Source of the DNA: Achromobacter sp. AONIH1
Lineage (GTDB): Bacteria; Pseudomonadota; Gammaproteobacteria; Burkholderiales; Burkholderiaceae_B
Length of the DNA: 64,000 bases
Assembly: GCF_002902905.1 (NCBI RefSeq)
Contig: NZ_CP026124.1
Location: forward strand, 558,001-622,000
Reading direction: 5' to 3'
Part shown: positions 31,371-41,078 of the stretch, in pieces
How positions within the stretch are numbered: the stretch's first letter is position 1
Layout of the letters: each line of letters starts with the position of its first letter
Position numbers and translations under genes: made by a program
Notes under the pieces: model-generated
Seen by the model: the letters and a program-made list of their open reading frames with translations, nothing else
Databases searched by the model: none
Told to the model about the DNA's origin: nothing

Positions 31371-32750
31371 CTAGAAGAAAGAGGCGGAAACCTGGAACAG
31401 CTTTTCCACGCGCGGCATCTGCTTGCGCGACGGCACGAACACGATCACGTGGTCGTCGGTCTCGATCACGGTGTCCGCGTCGGGCAGGATGATCTCGTCG
31501 CCGCGCACCAGCGCGCCGATGCTGGCGCCCTTGGGCAGGCTGATCTGGCCCACCGGGCGTCCCACCACCTTGGAATTGGAGCGGTCGCCGTGGGCGATGG
31601 CCTCCAGCGCCTCGGCCACGCCCTGGCGCAGCCGGTGCACCGCGGCCACGTCGCCGCGCCGCACGTGGCGCAGCAGCTCGCTCATGGTGGCGTGCGACGG
31701 CGACACGGCGATGTCGATATGGCTGCCCTGCATGAGTTCGCCGTAGGCCTGGCGGTTGATCAGCGCGATCACCTTGCGCGCGCCCAGCCGCTTGGCCAGC
31801 AGCGAGGACATGATGTTGTCCTCGTCGTCGCTGGTCAGCGCCAGCCAAGTGTCCATGTCCTCGATGTTCTCGCGCTCGAGCAGGCCTTCGTCGGTGCCGC
31901 TGCCGTGCAGCACCAGCACGTTGTCGGGCAGCTGCGTGGCCAGGTACTCGCAGCGCTTGGGGTCCCGCTCGATGAGGCGCACGCTGTAGTTCTCGTCGGC
32001 CAGCTGGCGCGCCAGCCGCAGGCCGATGTTGCCGCCGCCGGCGATCATGACGCGGCGCACGGCCTTCTCGGCCTCGCGCAGCTGGCGCACGGCGCGGCGC
32101 GCATGGCGGGTATCGACCAGCAGCACCACCTCGTCGCCCGGCGCTATCACTGTGCCGCTGCCGCCGCGCACCGGACGCCCGCCACGCAGCACGTCGATCA
32201 CGCGCGCGGTCACGTCCGGCCAGACCTCGCGCAGCTTGTCGATGGAATGGTGGGCCATCGGGCTGCCGTGGCCGACGCGCACGGTCACCACGCTGACGCG
32301 GCCTTCGGCGAATTCCACCACCTGCAAGGCTTCCGGGAATTCGATCAGGCTGTGCAGATAGGTGGTGACGCTGCGCTCCGGACTGATCAGGGCGTCGATG
32401 CAGAAGCCCTCGTCGCTCATCAGCTCGGGATGCTCGGGGAACTCAGCCGAGCGGATGCGGGCGATGCGCCGCGGGATGTTGAACAGCTGGCGCGCGATCT
32501 TGCACGCCACCATGTTGGCGGTGTCGGACGCGGCACAGGCGATGAACAGGTCGGTGTCGGCCGCGCCGGCGGTCTCCAGCACCGACACCTGCGCGCCGTC
32601 GCCATGGACCACGCGCAGGTCGAAGTGTTCTTGCAGGTATTGCAGCTGACTGGGATCGGAATCGATGACCGTGATGTCGTTTTCCTCGGACACCAGGTTT
32701 TCCGCCACGCTGGTGCCTACGCGCCCAGCGCCCATGATCAGGATCTTCAT
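31371..32750 (-). CDS. trkA: Trk potassium uptake regulatory protein TrkA
   Basis: A 459-residue cytoplasmic regulator with two RCK modules. Each has a nucleotide-binding motif (GAGRVGTSVAENL near residue 7 and AGGGNIGLRLARQL near 237) and a RCK-C domain. It binds NAD(H) and gates TrkH. Its start overlaps the stop of the NtrX-like regulator by 4 bp. Confidence 0.96.
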   Translation of the reverse strand: MKILIMGAGRVGTSVAENLVSEENDITVIDSDPSQLQYLQEHFDLRVVHGDGAQVSVLETAGAADTDLFIACAASDTANMVACKIARQLFNIPRRIARIRSAEFPEHPELMSDEGFCIDALISPERSVTTYLHSLIEFPEALQVVEFAEGRVSVVTVRVGHGSPMAHHSIDKLREVWPDVTARVIDVLRGGRPVRGGSGTVIAPGDEVVLLVDTRHARRAVRQLREAEKAVRRVMIAGGGNIGLRLARQLADENYSVRLIERDPKRCEYLATQLPDNVLVLHGSGTDEGLLERENIEDMDTWLALTSDDEDNIMSSLLAKRLGARKVIALINRQAYGELMQGSHIDIAVSPSHATMSELLRHVRRGDVAAVHRLRQGVAEALEAIAHGDRSNSKVVGRPVGQISLPKGASIGALVRGDEIILPDADTVIETDDHVIVFVPSRKQMPRVEKLFQVSASFF

Positions 32751-33439
32751 GCGCCCCGCTTGCGGGCCGACTCAATGCCCAATTGCTTGAGCTTGCGGTA
32801 GAGGTGGGTGCGTTCGAGGCCGGTGCGCTCGGACACCCGGGTCATGCTGTGGCTTTCCCGGACCAGGTGGTATTCGAAATAGATGCGCTCGAACTCGTCG
32901 CGCGCCTCGCGCAGGGGCTGGTCCAGCGAGATGCTGCCCAGCTGGCCGTTGGACGTGACCGGCACTTCGCCGGCCGGCGCGGTGGTCAGGGGCGGCGGGT
33001 CGAGTTCGTCTTCCAGGGCCACGGCGGCGCTGGCGATGGACGGATGGACGGCCGCCGGCGCCGGGTGCGGCGCGCGGCCGCGCGCCAGGCCGGCGGCGAC
33101 GGTCTTGAGCAGGCGCTGCAGCGTGATCGGCTTTTCCAGGAAATCCATGGCGCCGATGCGGGTGGCCTCGACCGCGGTGTCGATGGTGGCGTGGCCGCTC
33201 ATCATGATCACCGGCATGTCCAGCATGCCCTGGGAGGCCCATTCCTTGAGCAGGCTCACGCCATCGGTGTCGGGCATCCAGATGTCCAGCAACACCAGGT
33301 CGGGACGCATGCGAAGGCGCGCGGCGCGCGCTTGCGCCGCGTTTTCGGCCAGTTCGACCGTGTGTCCTTCGTCGTAAAGGATTTCCGACAAGAGTTCGCG
33401 AATACCGACTTCGTCGTCAACCACCAGGATTCTGGCCAT
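32747..33439 (-). CDS. NtrX-like response regulator lacking the AAA+ domain
   Basis: A 230-residue protein. The receiver (about 1-118) has the acidic pair VVDDE, phospho-acceptor Asp52 (LLDIWMP) and Lys103. A Pro/Ala-rich linker (120-170) leads to a C-terminal Fis-type helix-turn-helix (RVSERTGLERTHLYRKLKQLGI). The sigma54-activating AAA+ domain of classical NtrX is absent. It therefore probably regulates sigma70 promoters or acts differently. It pairs with the NtrY-like kinase 11 bp upstream. Confidence 0.92.
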   Translation of the reverse strand: MARILVVDDEVGIRELLSEILYDEGHTVELAENAAQARAARLRMRPDLVLLDIWMPDTDGVSLLKEWASQGMLDMPVIMMSGHATIDTAVEATRIGAMDFLEKPITLQRLLKTVAAGLARGRAPHPAPAAVHPSIASAAVALEDELDPPPLTTAPAGEVPVTSNGQLGSISLDQPLREARDEFERIYFEYHLVRESHSMTRVSERTGLERTHLYRKLKQLGIESARKRGA

Positions 33440-33450
33440 AAAGCATCCAC

Positions 33451-35772
33451 CTATTGCGTAGCCGCATTATCCTTTTCTTGCGCGGTCGCGTCCATAGTAT
33501 CGGCTCCCGGCGCAAGCCGGGTCAACAAGATGGAAATCCGCGCGCCGCCGTCCTTGCGGTTGGCAAGGTCGATCCGGCCGCCATGTTCTTCAACGATCTT
33601 GCGCACGATCGCCAATCCTAACCCAGTCCCGTGGGACTTGGTGGTGACGTAGGGCTCGAAGGCCCGCTGCAGCACCTGCGGCGGAAAGCCCGGGCCGGTA
33701 TCGGCCACCGTGAAGCGCAGCGCCTGCTGGTCGGCGCGGTCCGGCTGCTCGCTGCGCATGAGCTGGGTGGTCACGCTGACCCGCCCTTCCCCGCCCAGCT
33801 CGGCGATGGCGTCGCGGGCGTTGGACAGCAGGTTATGGATGACCTGGCGCAACTGCGTGGGGTCGCCCTCGATGGCCGGCAGGCCGGCCTCCAGCGTCAC
33901 GTCCAGGTTCAGGGCCTTCTCGCCGAAGCGGCCGGCGCCGCCGCCCTCGGGGTCCCAGCCGTACAGCGACAGCACGTCGGCCACCAGGGCGTTGAAATCG
34001 ATGCGCTGCATGACGGCCGGCGGCGTGCGCGCGTATTCGCGGAAATCGTCCACCATCTGCTTGAGCGAGGCCACCTGGTTGACGATGGTGTTGGTCGAGC
34101 GCTCGACGATCTGCGCCTCGGCCGGCGGCAGCTTGCCTTCCAGCTTCATGGCCAGCCGCTCGGCCGACAACTGGATCGGGGTCAGCGGGTTCTTGATTTC
34201 GTGGGCCAGCCGGCGCGCCACCTCGCCCCAGGCCACGGTGCGGTTGGCGGAAATCACCTCGGTGATATCGTCGAACACGACCAGGTAGCCGTTGCCGCGG
34301 CCGTCCACCCGCAGGTGGGTGCCGCGCGCCAGCAGCGTCAGCGGCTGGGGCGCGATGTCGCCGTCGGCCGATGCGGCCGGCGTGATTTCGAACTGCTGCT
34401 GCCAGTGCTGGCGCTCGGAGCCGACGGCGGCGTGGGCCGAGAAGGCCTGGCGCACGACGTTGGCGAACTCCAGCATGCCGCCCACGGTTTCCAGCGGCCG
34501 GCCGATGACCGAGCGCAGATCGGCCTGCAGGATGGTCTGCGCGCCCTGGTTGACGGTGGTGACGCGGAAGGACTCGTCGAACGCCAGCACGCCGGAAGAC
34601 AGGTTCGACAGCACGCTTTCCAGATAGACGTTGGAGCGTTCCAGCTGCTGGCGGTTGCTCTCGACCATGCGGCGGGCCTCGTCGAGCTGGCGCGTCATGG
34701 CGTTGAACGAGCGGGTCAGCTGGCCGACTTCGTCGCGTTCGGGCGGCTCGGGCAGCGGCCGGTAGTCGCCCACGCCCACGGCCTGCGTGCCGGCGGCCAG
34801 GCTGAGCAACAGGCGCACCAGGCGCTTGGACAGCGACAGCGCCACGGCGATGGCGCCGAAGGCGGCCAGCAACAGCGCCAGCGTCAGCGTGATGCCGTAG
34901 AGCTTGCGCAGGCCCAGCCGCGACAGGGCCAGCTCCTGGTAGTCGCGGAACCCCTGCTGCACCTGATTGGCGTTGTGTGCGATCTGCTCCGGCACGGGCT
35001 GGAGCAATTGCAGCCAGCGCGGCTCGGGGGCGGCGCTGAGCGGGCTGTCGTAGCGGTCGGGGCCGGTCAGCGCAATGATGACGCGCAGGTGCAGCCCGCC
35101 GTCGGCGCCGGCCGTGACGGGATCGTCCGCCTCGGCCGCGGAGTAGCCGCGGGCCACCCGCAGCTGATTCATGACCGCCGCCGGCGGCATGGCCGGCAGC
35201 AGCTGCCCATACTGATTGGTGGAAAACGCCACCATCCGCCCGCTGCCGGTGAATACCATGGCCTCCTGCACGCCGTTGGCCTCGCGCAGCCGGGTCAGGG
35301 CCAGCGACACGCCCACGTCGGTATTGCGGTTCAGCTCCACCGCCATCGAGCGGGCGCGGGCGTCCAGGTCCGCCAGCTGGGAATCCAGCGCGGCGCGGCC
35401 CAGGTTCAGGCCCGCCTCCAGCGCCGTGTCCACCCGCACGTTGAACCAGGATTCGATGGAGCGCGACATGAACTGCACCGACACGGTGTAGATCAGCGCG
35501 CCCGGCACCACGCCGATCAGCGCGAAGGCCAGCGCGAAGCGGGCGGTCAGGCGAGCGCCGAACTGCCGGCGGCGGATCTGCCGCGCCAGCCGCACGGTCA
35601 GCGCCACCACCCAGACGAACAGCGCCAGCGCGAAGATCCCGTTCAGGATCAGCAGGACGTCGTAATAGCGCGCGAAGCGCGAGGCATTGCCGGTGGACCA
35701 GGCCAACAGGCCCAGCAGCCCCAGGCCGCTGATGGCGCCCACCACCAGGGCCAGCCTGAGCAGCAACCTCAT
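33451..35772 (-). CDS. NtrY-like membrane sensor histidine kinase
   Basis: A 773-residue kinase. Three or four hydrophobic segments (about 7-28, 37-60, 78-100, 293-314) bracket a periplasmic region. A HAMP domain (about 315-370), a PAS domain (about 380-500), HisKA with His524 (RRLAHEIKNPLTPIQLS) and the HATPase (about 620-755; HNLLSNARDAI, DTGPGFP, GTGLGLAIV) follow. The PAS/kinase order matches NtrY, which senses redox or nitrogen state in other proteobacteria. The start overlaps the DUF4390 stop by 4 bp. Confidence 0.93.
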   Translation of the reverse strand: MRLLLRLALVVGAISGLGLLGLLAWSTGNASRFARYYDVLLILNGIFALALFVWVVALTVRLARQIRRRQFGARLTARFALAFALIGVVPGALIYTVSVQFMSRSIESWFNVRVDTALEAGLNLGRAALDSQLADLDARARSMAVELNRNTDVGVSLALTRLREANGVQEAMVFTGSGRMVAFSTNQYGQLLPAMPPAAVMNQLRVARGYSAAEADDPVTAGADGGLHLRVIIALTGPDRYDSPLSAAPEPRWLQLLQPVPEQIAHNANQVQQGFRDYQELALSRLGLRKLYGITLTLALLLAAFGAIAVALSLSKRLVRLLLSLAAGTQAVGVGDYRPLPEPPERDEVGQLTRSFNAMTRQLDEARRMVESNRQQLERSNVYLESVLSNLSSGVLAFDESFRVTTVNQGAQTILQADLRSVIGRPLETVGGMLEFANVVRQAFSAHAAVGSERQHWQQQFEITPAASADGDIAPQPLTLLARGTHLRVDGRGNGYLVVFDDITEVISANRTVAWGEVARRLAHEIKNPLTPIQLSAERLAMKLEGKLPPAEAQIVERSTNTIVNQVASLKQMVDDFREYARTPPAVMQRIDFNALVADVLSLYGWDPEGGGAGRFGEKALNLDVTLEAGLPAIEGDPTQLRQVIHNLLSNARDAIAELGGEGRVSVTTQLMRSEQPDRADQQALRFTVADTGPGFPPQVLQRAFEPYVTTKSHGTGLGLAIVRKIVEEHGGRIDLANRKDGGARISILLTRLAPGADTMDATAQEKDNAATQ

Positions 35773-36359
35773 GATGGGTCTTTCTCCAAGCCGTTGATCT
35801 CGAAGACGAAATCGACCCAGGGGGTGGCCTGGATCCAGGAACTGCTGTTCAGCGCGTTCACCTGGAAGGGCCGGGGCAACAGCGAGGTATCCAGCCGCAG
35901 GCGCAGCTGGCCGTCGTAACGGGTGTCTTCATCGAAATCGTCGGCGTCGGCCACCTGCCAGTTGCGGATGTGCCGGATCACGCTCATGGCGTCGTCCAGC
36001 GAGGCCACGGGGAAGCTCAGCTCGCCCACGCCCGCCCGCCATTGCCGCGTCAGCGCGTTGTAGGTCACGCGCCAGGTGCGGGTGGTGTCAACCAGGGATT
36101 TGTTGAACCACCACCAGCGATCGCGGGTGATGGTGAGGTCGGCGGTGAAGTACAGCGGCACGCCGCGCTGGGCGGCATCGCGCAATTGCTGGTTCAGCTC
36201 GAATTCCACGTCGGCGTCGATCTGGAGCTTGCCGTCGCGCACAGCGGGCTGGACGCTGACGACGCGCGGCTCGGAAGCGTGCGCCTGCCCGCCCGGCATG
36301 AGAAACAGCAAGGAAGAAGCCAGCAACAACCCGAAAAATAAGCGCGAAATGATGGACAT
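35769..36359 (-). CDS. DUF4390 exported protein
   Basis: A 196-residue protein with a signal peptide (about 1-28, ending GQAHA). The conserved core contains ITRDRWWWFNKSL, TWRVTYNALTRQWRVG-like sequence and FVFEINGL. No function is established for this family. Its fixed position between rsmB and ntrY, with start-stop coupling to the kinase, suggests an envelope role linked to the sensor. Confidence 0.85.
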   Translation of the reverse strand: MSIISRLFFGLLLASSLLFLMPGGQAHASEPRVVSVQPAVRDGKLQIDADVEFELNQQLRDAAQRGVPLYFTADLTITRDRWWWFNKSLVDTTRTWRVTYNALTRQWRAGVGELSFPVASLDDAMSVIRHIRNWQVADADDFDEDTRYDGQLRLRLDTSLLPRPFQVNALNSSSWIQATPWVDFVFEINGLEKDPS

Positions 36360-36399
36360 ACGACACCGCTACACCGTTATGCCCCTTATTCTTGGCGAT

Positions 36400-37737
36400 T
36401 CAGGACGGCTTGGCAAACAAGGCGTAGAAAAATCCGTCCTGTTGCTCGGCCGGTGTTGCATCGACCGCAACAGGCAGCAGTTGGCCGGGCGCGTCCAGTC
36501 GCCGGGCCTCGGGGTGGCGCTGCAGGAATTCCAGCGCCTGGCGCGTGCCCTCGATCGGGAACACCGAGCAGGTCACGTACAGCAGGCGCCCGCCCGGCGC
36601 CACGGTGCGCCACAGGGCATCCAGGATGCGGGTCTGCAACGCGGCGGTGCGGCGCAGGTCGTTTTCGCGGCGCAGCCAGCGGATGTCGGGATGGCGCCGC
36701 ACGATGCCAGATGCGGTGCACGGCACGTCGGCCAGCACGGCGTCGAAGGGCTTGCCGTCCCACCAGGCGTCCAGGTCGGCGGCGTCGGCGGCCTGCAGCC
36801 GCACCCGGTCGCCGCCCAGGCCAAGACGGTCCAGGTTCTGGCCGACCCGCTCCAGGCGACCGGCGTCGGCGTCCAGGGCCAGCAGGTCGATGTCCGCCAG
36901 CTCCAGCAGGTGGGCGGTCTTGCCGCCCGGGGCCGCGCAGGCGTCCAGCACCCGCATGCCGTCGGCCGGAGCCAGCAATTCGGCGGCCCGTTGCGCGCCG
37001 GCGTCCTGGACCGACCACCAGCCCTCGGCGAAGCCCGGCAGCTGGACCACCGGCCGGGGCGTCGCCACCACCAGGCCGGCCGCGCCCACCGGCTCGGCCG
37101 CCAGGCCGGCGTCCTGGAACGCAGCCAGCACCTGTTCGCGGCTGGCGCGGCGGCGGTTCACGCGCAAGGTCAGCGGGGCCGGCAGATTGGCGGCCTGCAG
37201 GATCGCCTGCCAGTGCTGCGGATAAGCCACGCGCAGCTGCTTGACCCACCAGCCCGGGTGGTTCCACTGGGCCTCGGGGCTGTCGGCCACGGCCGCCGCC
37301 AGCGCCTCGCGTTCGCGCAGGAAGCGGCGCAGGCAGCCGTTGAGCAACCCTTTGAACGCAGCCAGGGCGCGGGCCTTGGACGCGGCCGTCACGGCCTGGT
37401 CCACCACCGTGTGCGGCGCGTAGACCGGCATGCCCGGCACGGCGGCCGCGGCCTCGCCTTCCGCCTTCAGCAGGGTCAGCGACACCAGCAGCAGGGACTC
37501 GAACAGGACGTTGGGATAGCGCTGCACCAGTTCCCGCCCGACCGCGTCGGCCCAGCCCAGGTAGCGCATCGCGTGGAACGACACCGCCTGCACCGCCGGT
37601 CGCAGCGCGCCATCGACGTCGGCCAGCGCCTCGGTCAGGGACCGGCCGTCCAGGACCTCTTCGACCACCCCCGCGCTGGAAAGCAGGACAGAGGATAGCG
37701 GCGGGGCCAGATGGGGGGTGTCGGAACGCGTGGACAT
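36400..37737 (-). CDS. rsmB: 16S rRNA (cytosine(967)-C5)-methyltransferase
   Basis: A 445-residue protein. An N-terminal NusB-like RNA-binding domain (about 15-150) is followed by the RsmB/NOP catalytic domain. DACAAPGGKTAHLLEL is the SAM motif. The two catalytic cysteines lie in DVPCTASGIVRRHPDIRW and YVTCSVFPIEG. In many proteobacteria rsmB directly follows fmt; here def-fmt is 20 kb away with other genes between. Confidence 0.96.
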   Translation of the reverse strand: MSTRSDTPHLAPPLSSVLLSSAGVVEEVLDGRSLTEALADVDGALRPAVQAVSFHAMRYLGWADAVGRELVQRYPNVLFESLLLVSLTLLKAEGEAAAAVPGMPVYAPHTVVDQAVTAASKARALAAFKGLLNGCLRRFLREREALAAAVADSPEAQWNHPGWWVKQLRVAYPQHWQAILQAANLPAPLTLRVNRRRASREQVLAAFQDAGLAAEPVGAAGLVVATPRPVVQLPGFAEGWWSVQDAGAQRAAELLAPADGMRVLDACAAPGGKTAHLLELADIDLLALDADAGRLERVGQNLDRLGLGGDRVRLQAADAADLDAWWDGKPFDAVLADVPCTASGIVRRHPDIRWLRRENDLRRTAALQTRILDALWRTVAPGGRLLYVTCSVFPIEGTRQALEFLQRHPEARRLDAPGQLLPVAVDATPAEQQDGFFYALFAKPS

Positions 37738-37860
37738 GGCAGGAAATCAAGGGATAAGACCGCTATGGTAGCCCGGCGGCGGCGGCCGCGCCGGCAAGAG
37801 ACCGCCCGGGACGCCGGACGGACGCGTCCCGGGCCCCGCCTTCCCCAGGCTCCGCCCTCC

Positions 37861-40293
37861 TTACGACGCCGCCTTCCCGGGCGGAAGCTTGCGGCACACG
37901 GCCAGCGCGTCCTGATAGGGGCGATCCGGGTCCGGCTTGCCCTCGGGCGTGAACTCCAGATAGCACTTGCTGCCATCCTGCAGCGTCACCTGCAACGGCG
38001 CGGGATAGTCATCGTCCAGGAATATCTGTCCCTGCCGGCCGACCAGCGTCACCAGGTTGCCGCGTCCGTCCATCACCGGCAGGCGTTCGGCCAGCGGCTG
38101 CCGGTCGGTCTCCAGGACGGCGGATAGCAGGTAGCGCTGGACCTGCCGCAGATTGAAGTCCAGCACCTGCACCGAGCCGCGGGCCGGCTTGACCGATTGA
38201 ACGCCGTTCGGCAGGTTGGCGTTGCGCGGCAGGCTGGCAGTGCTGATTTCCACCGAGCTTTCGCCATAGGCCGTCAGTCCCGGAATCACGGCGTTGCCCC
38301 AGGCGTCCGTCCAGACCGGGCCCGAAGGCGTCTGGATTTCCACCCCGCCCAGGTCGCCGACCTTGGCGATGCCGAACGTGTCGCCCACCTCATAGGGCGA
38401 GAACGCCACCGCGCCACCCGCGCCCACCACCGAGCCCTGCACCCCCCAGTTCGTCGACACGCCGCCTTGCGAACCCCGGTTGGCGGACAGGTTGACGCGC
38501 GCGTAGCGCGGCATCGCGTCGATCGATGCCGACGAATTGACCGCGCCGTCGGGCCTGGCGACGCTCGAGCTGACGCTGTAGCTGAACTGCGGGCTGACGG
38601 TGTCGGAGTAAGTAGCGCCAACACTGCCGCTATTGCCTGACTTGCTGACATAGGTGCTGGCGCTGGCGCTGCCCAGGGGGAAGCTCAGCGTCAGGAAATA
38701 CTGGTTTTCCGATCGCGCCCGCGTGCCCGTGCTGAGATCCTTGGCCATGGACAGGCTGACCGAGGTGCGGGCGAAGCTCCGGTTCCAGGACAGCGTCGCG
38801 CGGTTGCGCTTGCCTTCCTGGCGGGACAGGCGGCTGGTGGTATAGGCTGCGGAAAAGGCGCCCAGGGTCGGGGAGAACCAGGACACGCCGGCGGTGTAGG
38901 TCTGGCTCGCGCTGGGCAAGATCCTGGCATCCGGGCGCGGCGCCTGCACCACCTGCGCCAGGTCGCGATAGCCTTCCGTCTGCAAGGTGGCCGACAGGCT
39001 CGTGGACAAGCGCTCGACCGGCGTGGCCGACAGGTTCGCCGTGATCTGCTGGCCCTGGAGCTTCTCGCCCGCGAAGCTGGCGCTGGACGCGCGCACGCCG
39101 ATCGAAGCGCTGAGCGCATCGCTGGGGTTGACTGAAACCCCGGCGGCCAGTGCGCGGTACGGGGCGGACACCAGAACGCCGGCGTTGAGGGTGCTGCGGC
39201 TGCCCAGGCTCCAGCCGTTGCTGACGGTGGCGACCAGCGGCGTCCGGCTGTCACTGCCGCGCGAGGCCTGGTAACGCCCCACCGCGGCGGACAGCCCTTG
39301 CGGGGCGACGTTGCGCACATTGCCGAACGACGCGGCCGGCACGACGAACTGCTGCCGTTCGCCGCTGGCGGCGATCACCTGGACCTCCAGGTCAGAATTG
39401 CCGCTGACGATGGGCACATCATTGATGGTGAAGGCGCCTGCCGGCACCTGGGTCATCAGGATCAGCCGGCCCAGCTGCCGCACCTCGATCCGGCTCTGGC
39501 CCGTGGCGATGCCGCTGAAGTTGACGCCCGAGGCCAGCGTCTGGCGCAGCGCCTGTTCGGGAAAAAGCTGCGCGCCGCGCAACGTGCCGACGGAGAACAG
39601 CGAACCGGCGGGCGAGATCTGGCCCGCCTGGAACGTCGAGCGCACGCTCGGCACGGCATGTTGCGCGTAGGTGTCGCCCTGCGTGAAGGTGGAGCGCCCT
39701 CCCTGTGAGTAATAGTCCTGGCGGCTGCGCAGGATCCAGTCGGCGATGTTCACGCCCGTTTCGGTATAGGCGCGCAGATACTGATAGCTCGAACCGCCGC
39801 TGGCGCTGCGCGAGCCGCTCACGTTGTAGTTCATCATGGCGGCGGCGCCGCCCGAGGCGTACTGCCCCTGGATCGACTGTTCGATGGGGGCGCGCGCCGC
39901 CAGCGGCGTCACGATATCGACCTGGGACTGGTTCGGCAGCTGCGTGATGGCGGTTTCCGGGTAGGCCTTGCGGTAATCCTGACAGGACTCCTCCGACGTG
40001 CCGTCCGGCACCTTCAGGCCAGCGCGCTGCAACAGCTCGGGCGTGAAACAGAGCGTGCCTTCATAGCTGAAGCGCACGTCCATCGTGCCCAGGTCCGTGC
40101 CGTTGACCACCAGGCGCACCCGGCTGACGCCGGGCAGAAAGCGCGCGGTCTTGCTGAAGTAGGCCGCGGCTTCGGGCGAGATGCCCAGCCGCTTCAAGGT
40201 TTGGGGATCGAACTGCTGCGCGAACGCGGCAGAGGAGACCGTCATGCAGAGAATCGCAGCCAGGCCCGCCGCCGCGTGCGCGCGCGGCTTCAT
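37861..40293 (-). CDS. Fimbrial usher (outer-membrane)
   Basis: An 810-residue PapC/FimD-family usher. A signal peptide (1-25), N-terminal chaperone-binding domain (FDPQTLKRLGISPEAA, VVNGTDLG), the 24-strand barrel with plug, and C-terminal domains (VGRQGQIFLDDDYPAPLQVTL) are present. It is somewhat shorter than classical 830-870-residue ushers. It assembles the DUF1120-like subunits encoded upstream. The start overlaps the chaperone stop by 4 bp. It is the last gene of the fimbrial operon. Confidence 0.93.
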   Translation of the reverse strand: MKPRAHAAAGLAAILCMTVSSAAFAQQFDPQTLKRLGISPEAAAYFSKTARFLPGVSRVRLVVNGTDLGTMDVRFSYEGTLCFTPELLQRAGLKVPDGTSEESCQDYRKAYPETAITQLPNQSQVDIVTPLAARAPIEQSIQGQYASGGAAAMMNYNVSGSRSASGGSSYQYLRAYTETGVNIADWILRSRQDYYSQGGRSTFTQGDTYAQHAVPSVRSTFQAGQISPAGSLFSVGTLRGAQLFPEQALRQTLASGVNFSGIATGQSRIEVRQLGRLILMTQVPAGAFTINDVPIVSGNSDLEVQVIAASGERQQFVVPAASFGNVRNVAPQGLSAAVGRYQASRGSDSRTPLVATVSNGWSLGSRSTLNAGVLVSAPYRALAAGVSVNPSDALSASIGVRASSASFAGEKLQGQQITANLSATPVERLSTSLSATLQTEGYRDLAQVVQAPRPDARILPSASQTYTAGVSWFSPTLGAFSAAYTTSRLSRQEGKRNRATLSWNRSFARTSVSLSMAKDLSTGTRARSENQYFLTLSFPLGSASASTYVSKSGNSGSVGATYSDTVSPQFSYSVSSSVARPDGAVNSSASIDAMPRYARVNLSANRGSQGGVSTNWGVQGSVVGAGGAVAFSPYEVGDTFGIAKVGDLGGVEIQTPSGPVWTDAWGNAVIPGLTAYGESSVEISTASLPRNANLPNGVQSVKPARGSVQVLDFNLRQVQRYLLSAVLETDRQPLAERLPVMDGRGNLVTLVGRQGQIFLDDDYPAPLQVTLQDGSKCYLEFTPEGKPDPDRPYQDALAVCRKLPPGKAAS

Positions 40294-41003
40294 TTCCCTG
40301 GTGTGGGCTTGCAGGCGCCCGACAAGGTGATTGCGTGGGTGCCCACGGCATAGCCGTAGACCGTGGCCGGCCAGATCGTGACCGTGCCGGCGGCGCCCGG
40401 CTGCTTGCCCTTGACGGGCAGCTCCAGGCGCTCGCCCGGCAGCAGGTAGGTCTTGGGCAGCGGCACGGCGATATTGCCGCTGTCCAGGCGCGCCTGCTGC
40501 GCCAGGCGCACCACGTAGGCGCTGTCATTGCACAGTCGCAGCCGGTCGCCGTCCACGGTCGCGGTCAGGCGCGTCCACGGATCCTTCAGCTTCTCCAGCG
40601 AACGCGGCTGGATGATCATGGGGATGTTCTGGCGAAAGGTGGTCTGGACCTGGTTGTCGGCGCCGCGCGCGAAGGGAATGCCCTCGAAGGACACGCGCTT
40701 GAGGCGCTGCGTGGCCAGCGGTCCCTTCTTGGTCAGCATGAAGCGCACCAGCTGGGACTGACCGGCCTCCAGCCGCGCCATGGGCGGGGTGGCGACGACC
40801 AGCTCCTCCTGGTCCTCGGCGATGTTCTCAATGGTGGTGTAGAGCAGCACGGGCGCCGTATCGGTGTTCTGCACGGTCATCGAGCCTTCGCCGGTGGCCT
40901 CGTCAACGATCAGCACGGAGCTTTCGGGAACGACGCCGGCGGCGCCGGCGGGATTGGTCAGCAACGCGCAGGCCAGGGAAACGCAGGTCAGGATGGTTTT
41001 CAT
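40290..41003 (-). CDS. Periplasmic fimbrial chaperone
   Basis: A 237-residue PapD-like chaperone. A signal peptide (1-21) precedes two Ig-like domains. The subunit-donating strand region LVRFMLTKKGPLATQRLKRVSFEGIP and the family motif QNIPMIIQP are visible, with LCNDSAYVVRL in the second domain. ATG 41003 is chosen over a TTG ten codons upstream. It is co-transcribed with the four subunits and usher. Confidence 0.9.
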   Translation of the reverse strand: MKTILTCVSLACALLTNPAGAAGVVPESSVLIVDEATGEGSMTVQNTDTAPVLLYTTIENIAEDQEELVVATPPMARLEAGQSQLVRFMLTKKGPLATQRLKRVSFEGIPFARGADNQVQTTFRQNIPMIIQPRSLEKLKDPWTRLTATVDGDRLRLCNDSAYVVRLAQQARLDSGNIAVPLPKTYLLPGERLELPVKGKQPGAAGTVTIWPATVYGYAVGTHAITLSGACKPTPGK

Positions 41004-41078
41004 AGCAATCAGCAGGAAAAAGGACGTGGTCAAGCCGGCCGTTGCCGGCCCGCGAAGAAGGTCATGGGGTAAGGCGGC

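Noticed and set aside
33631..35919. Plus-strand open frame opposite the NtrY-like kinase
   Set aside because: Low-complexity Gln/His/Arg/Gly composition typical of an antisense shadow.
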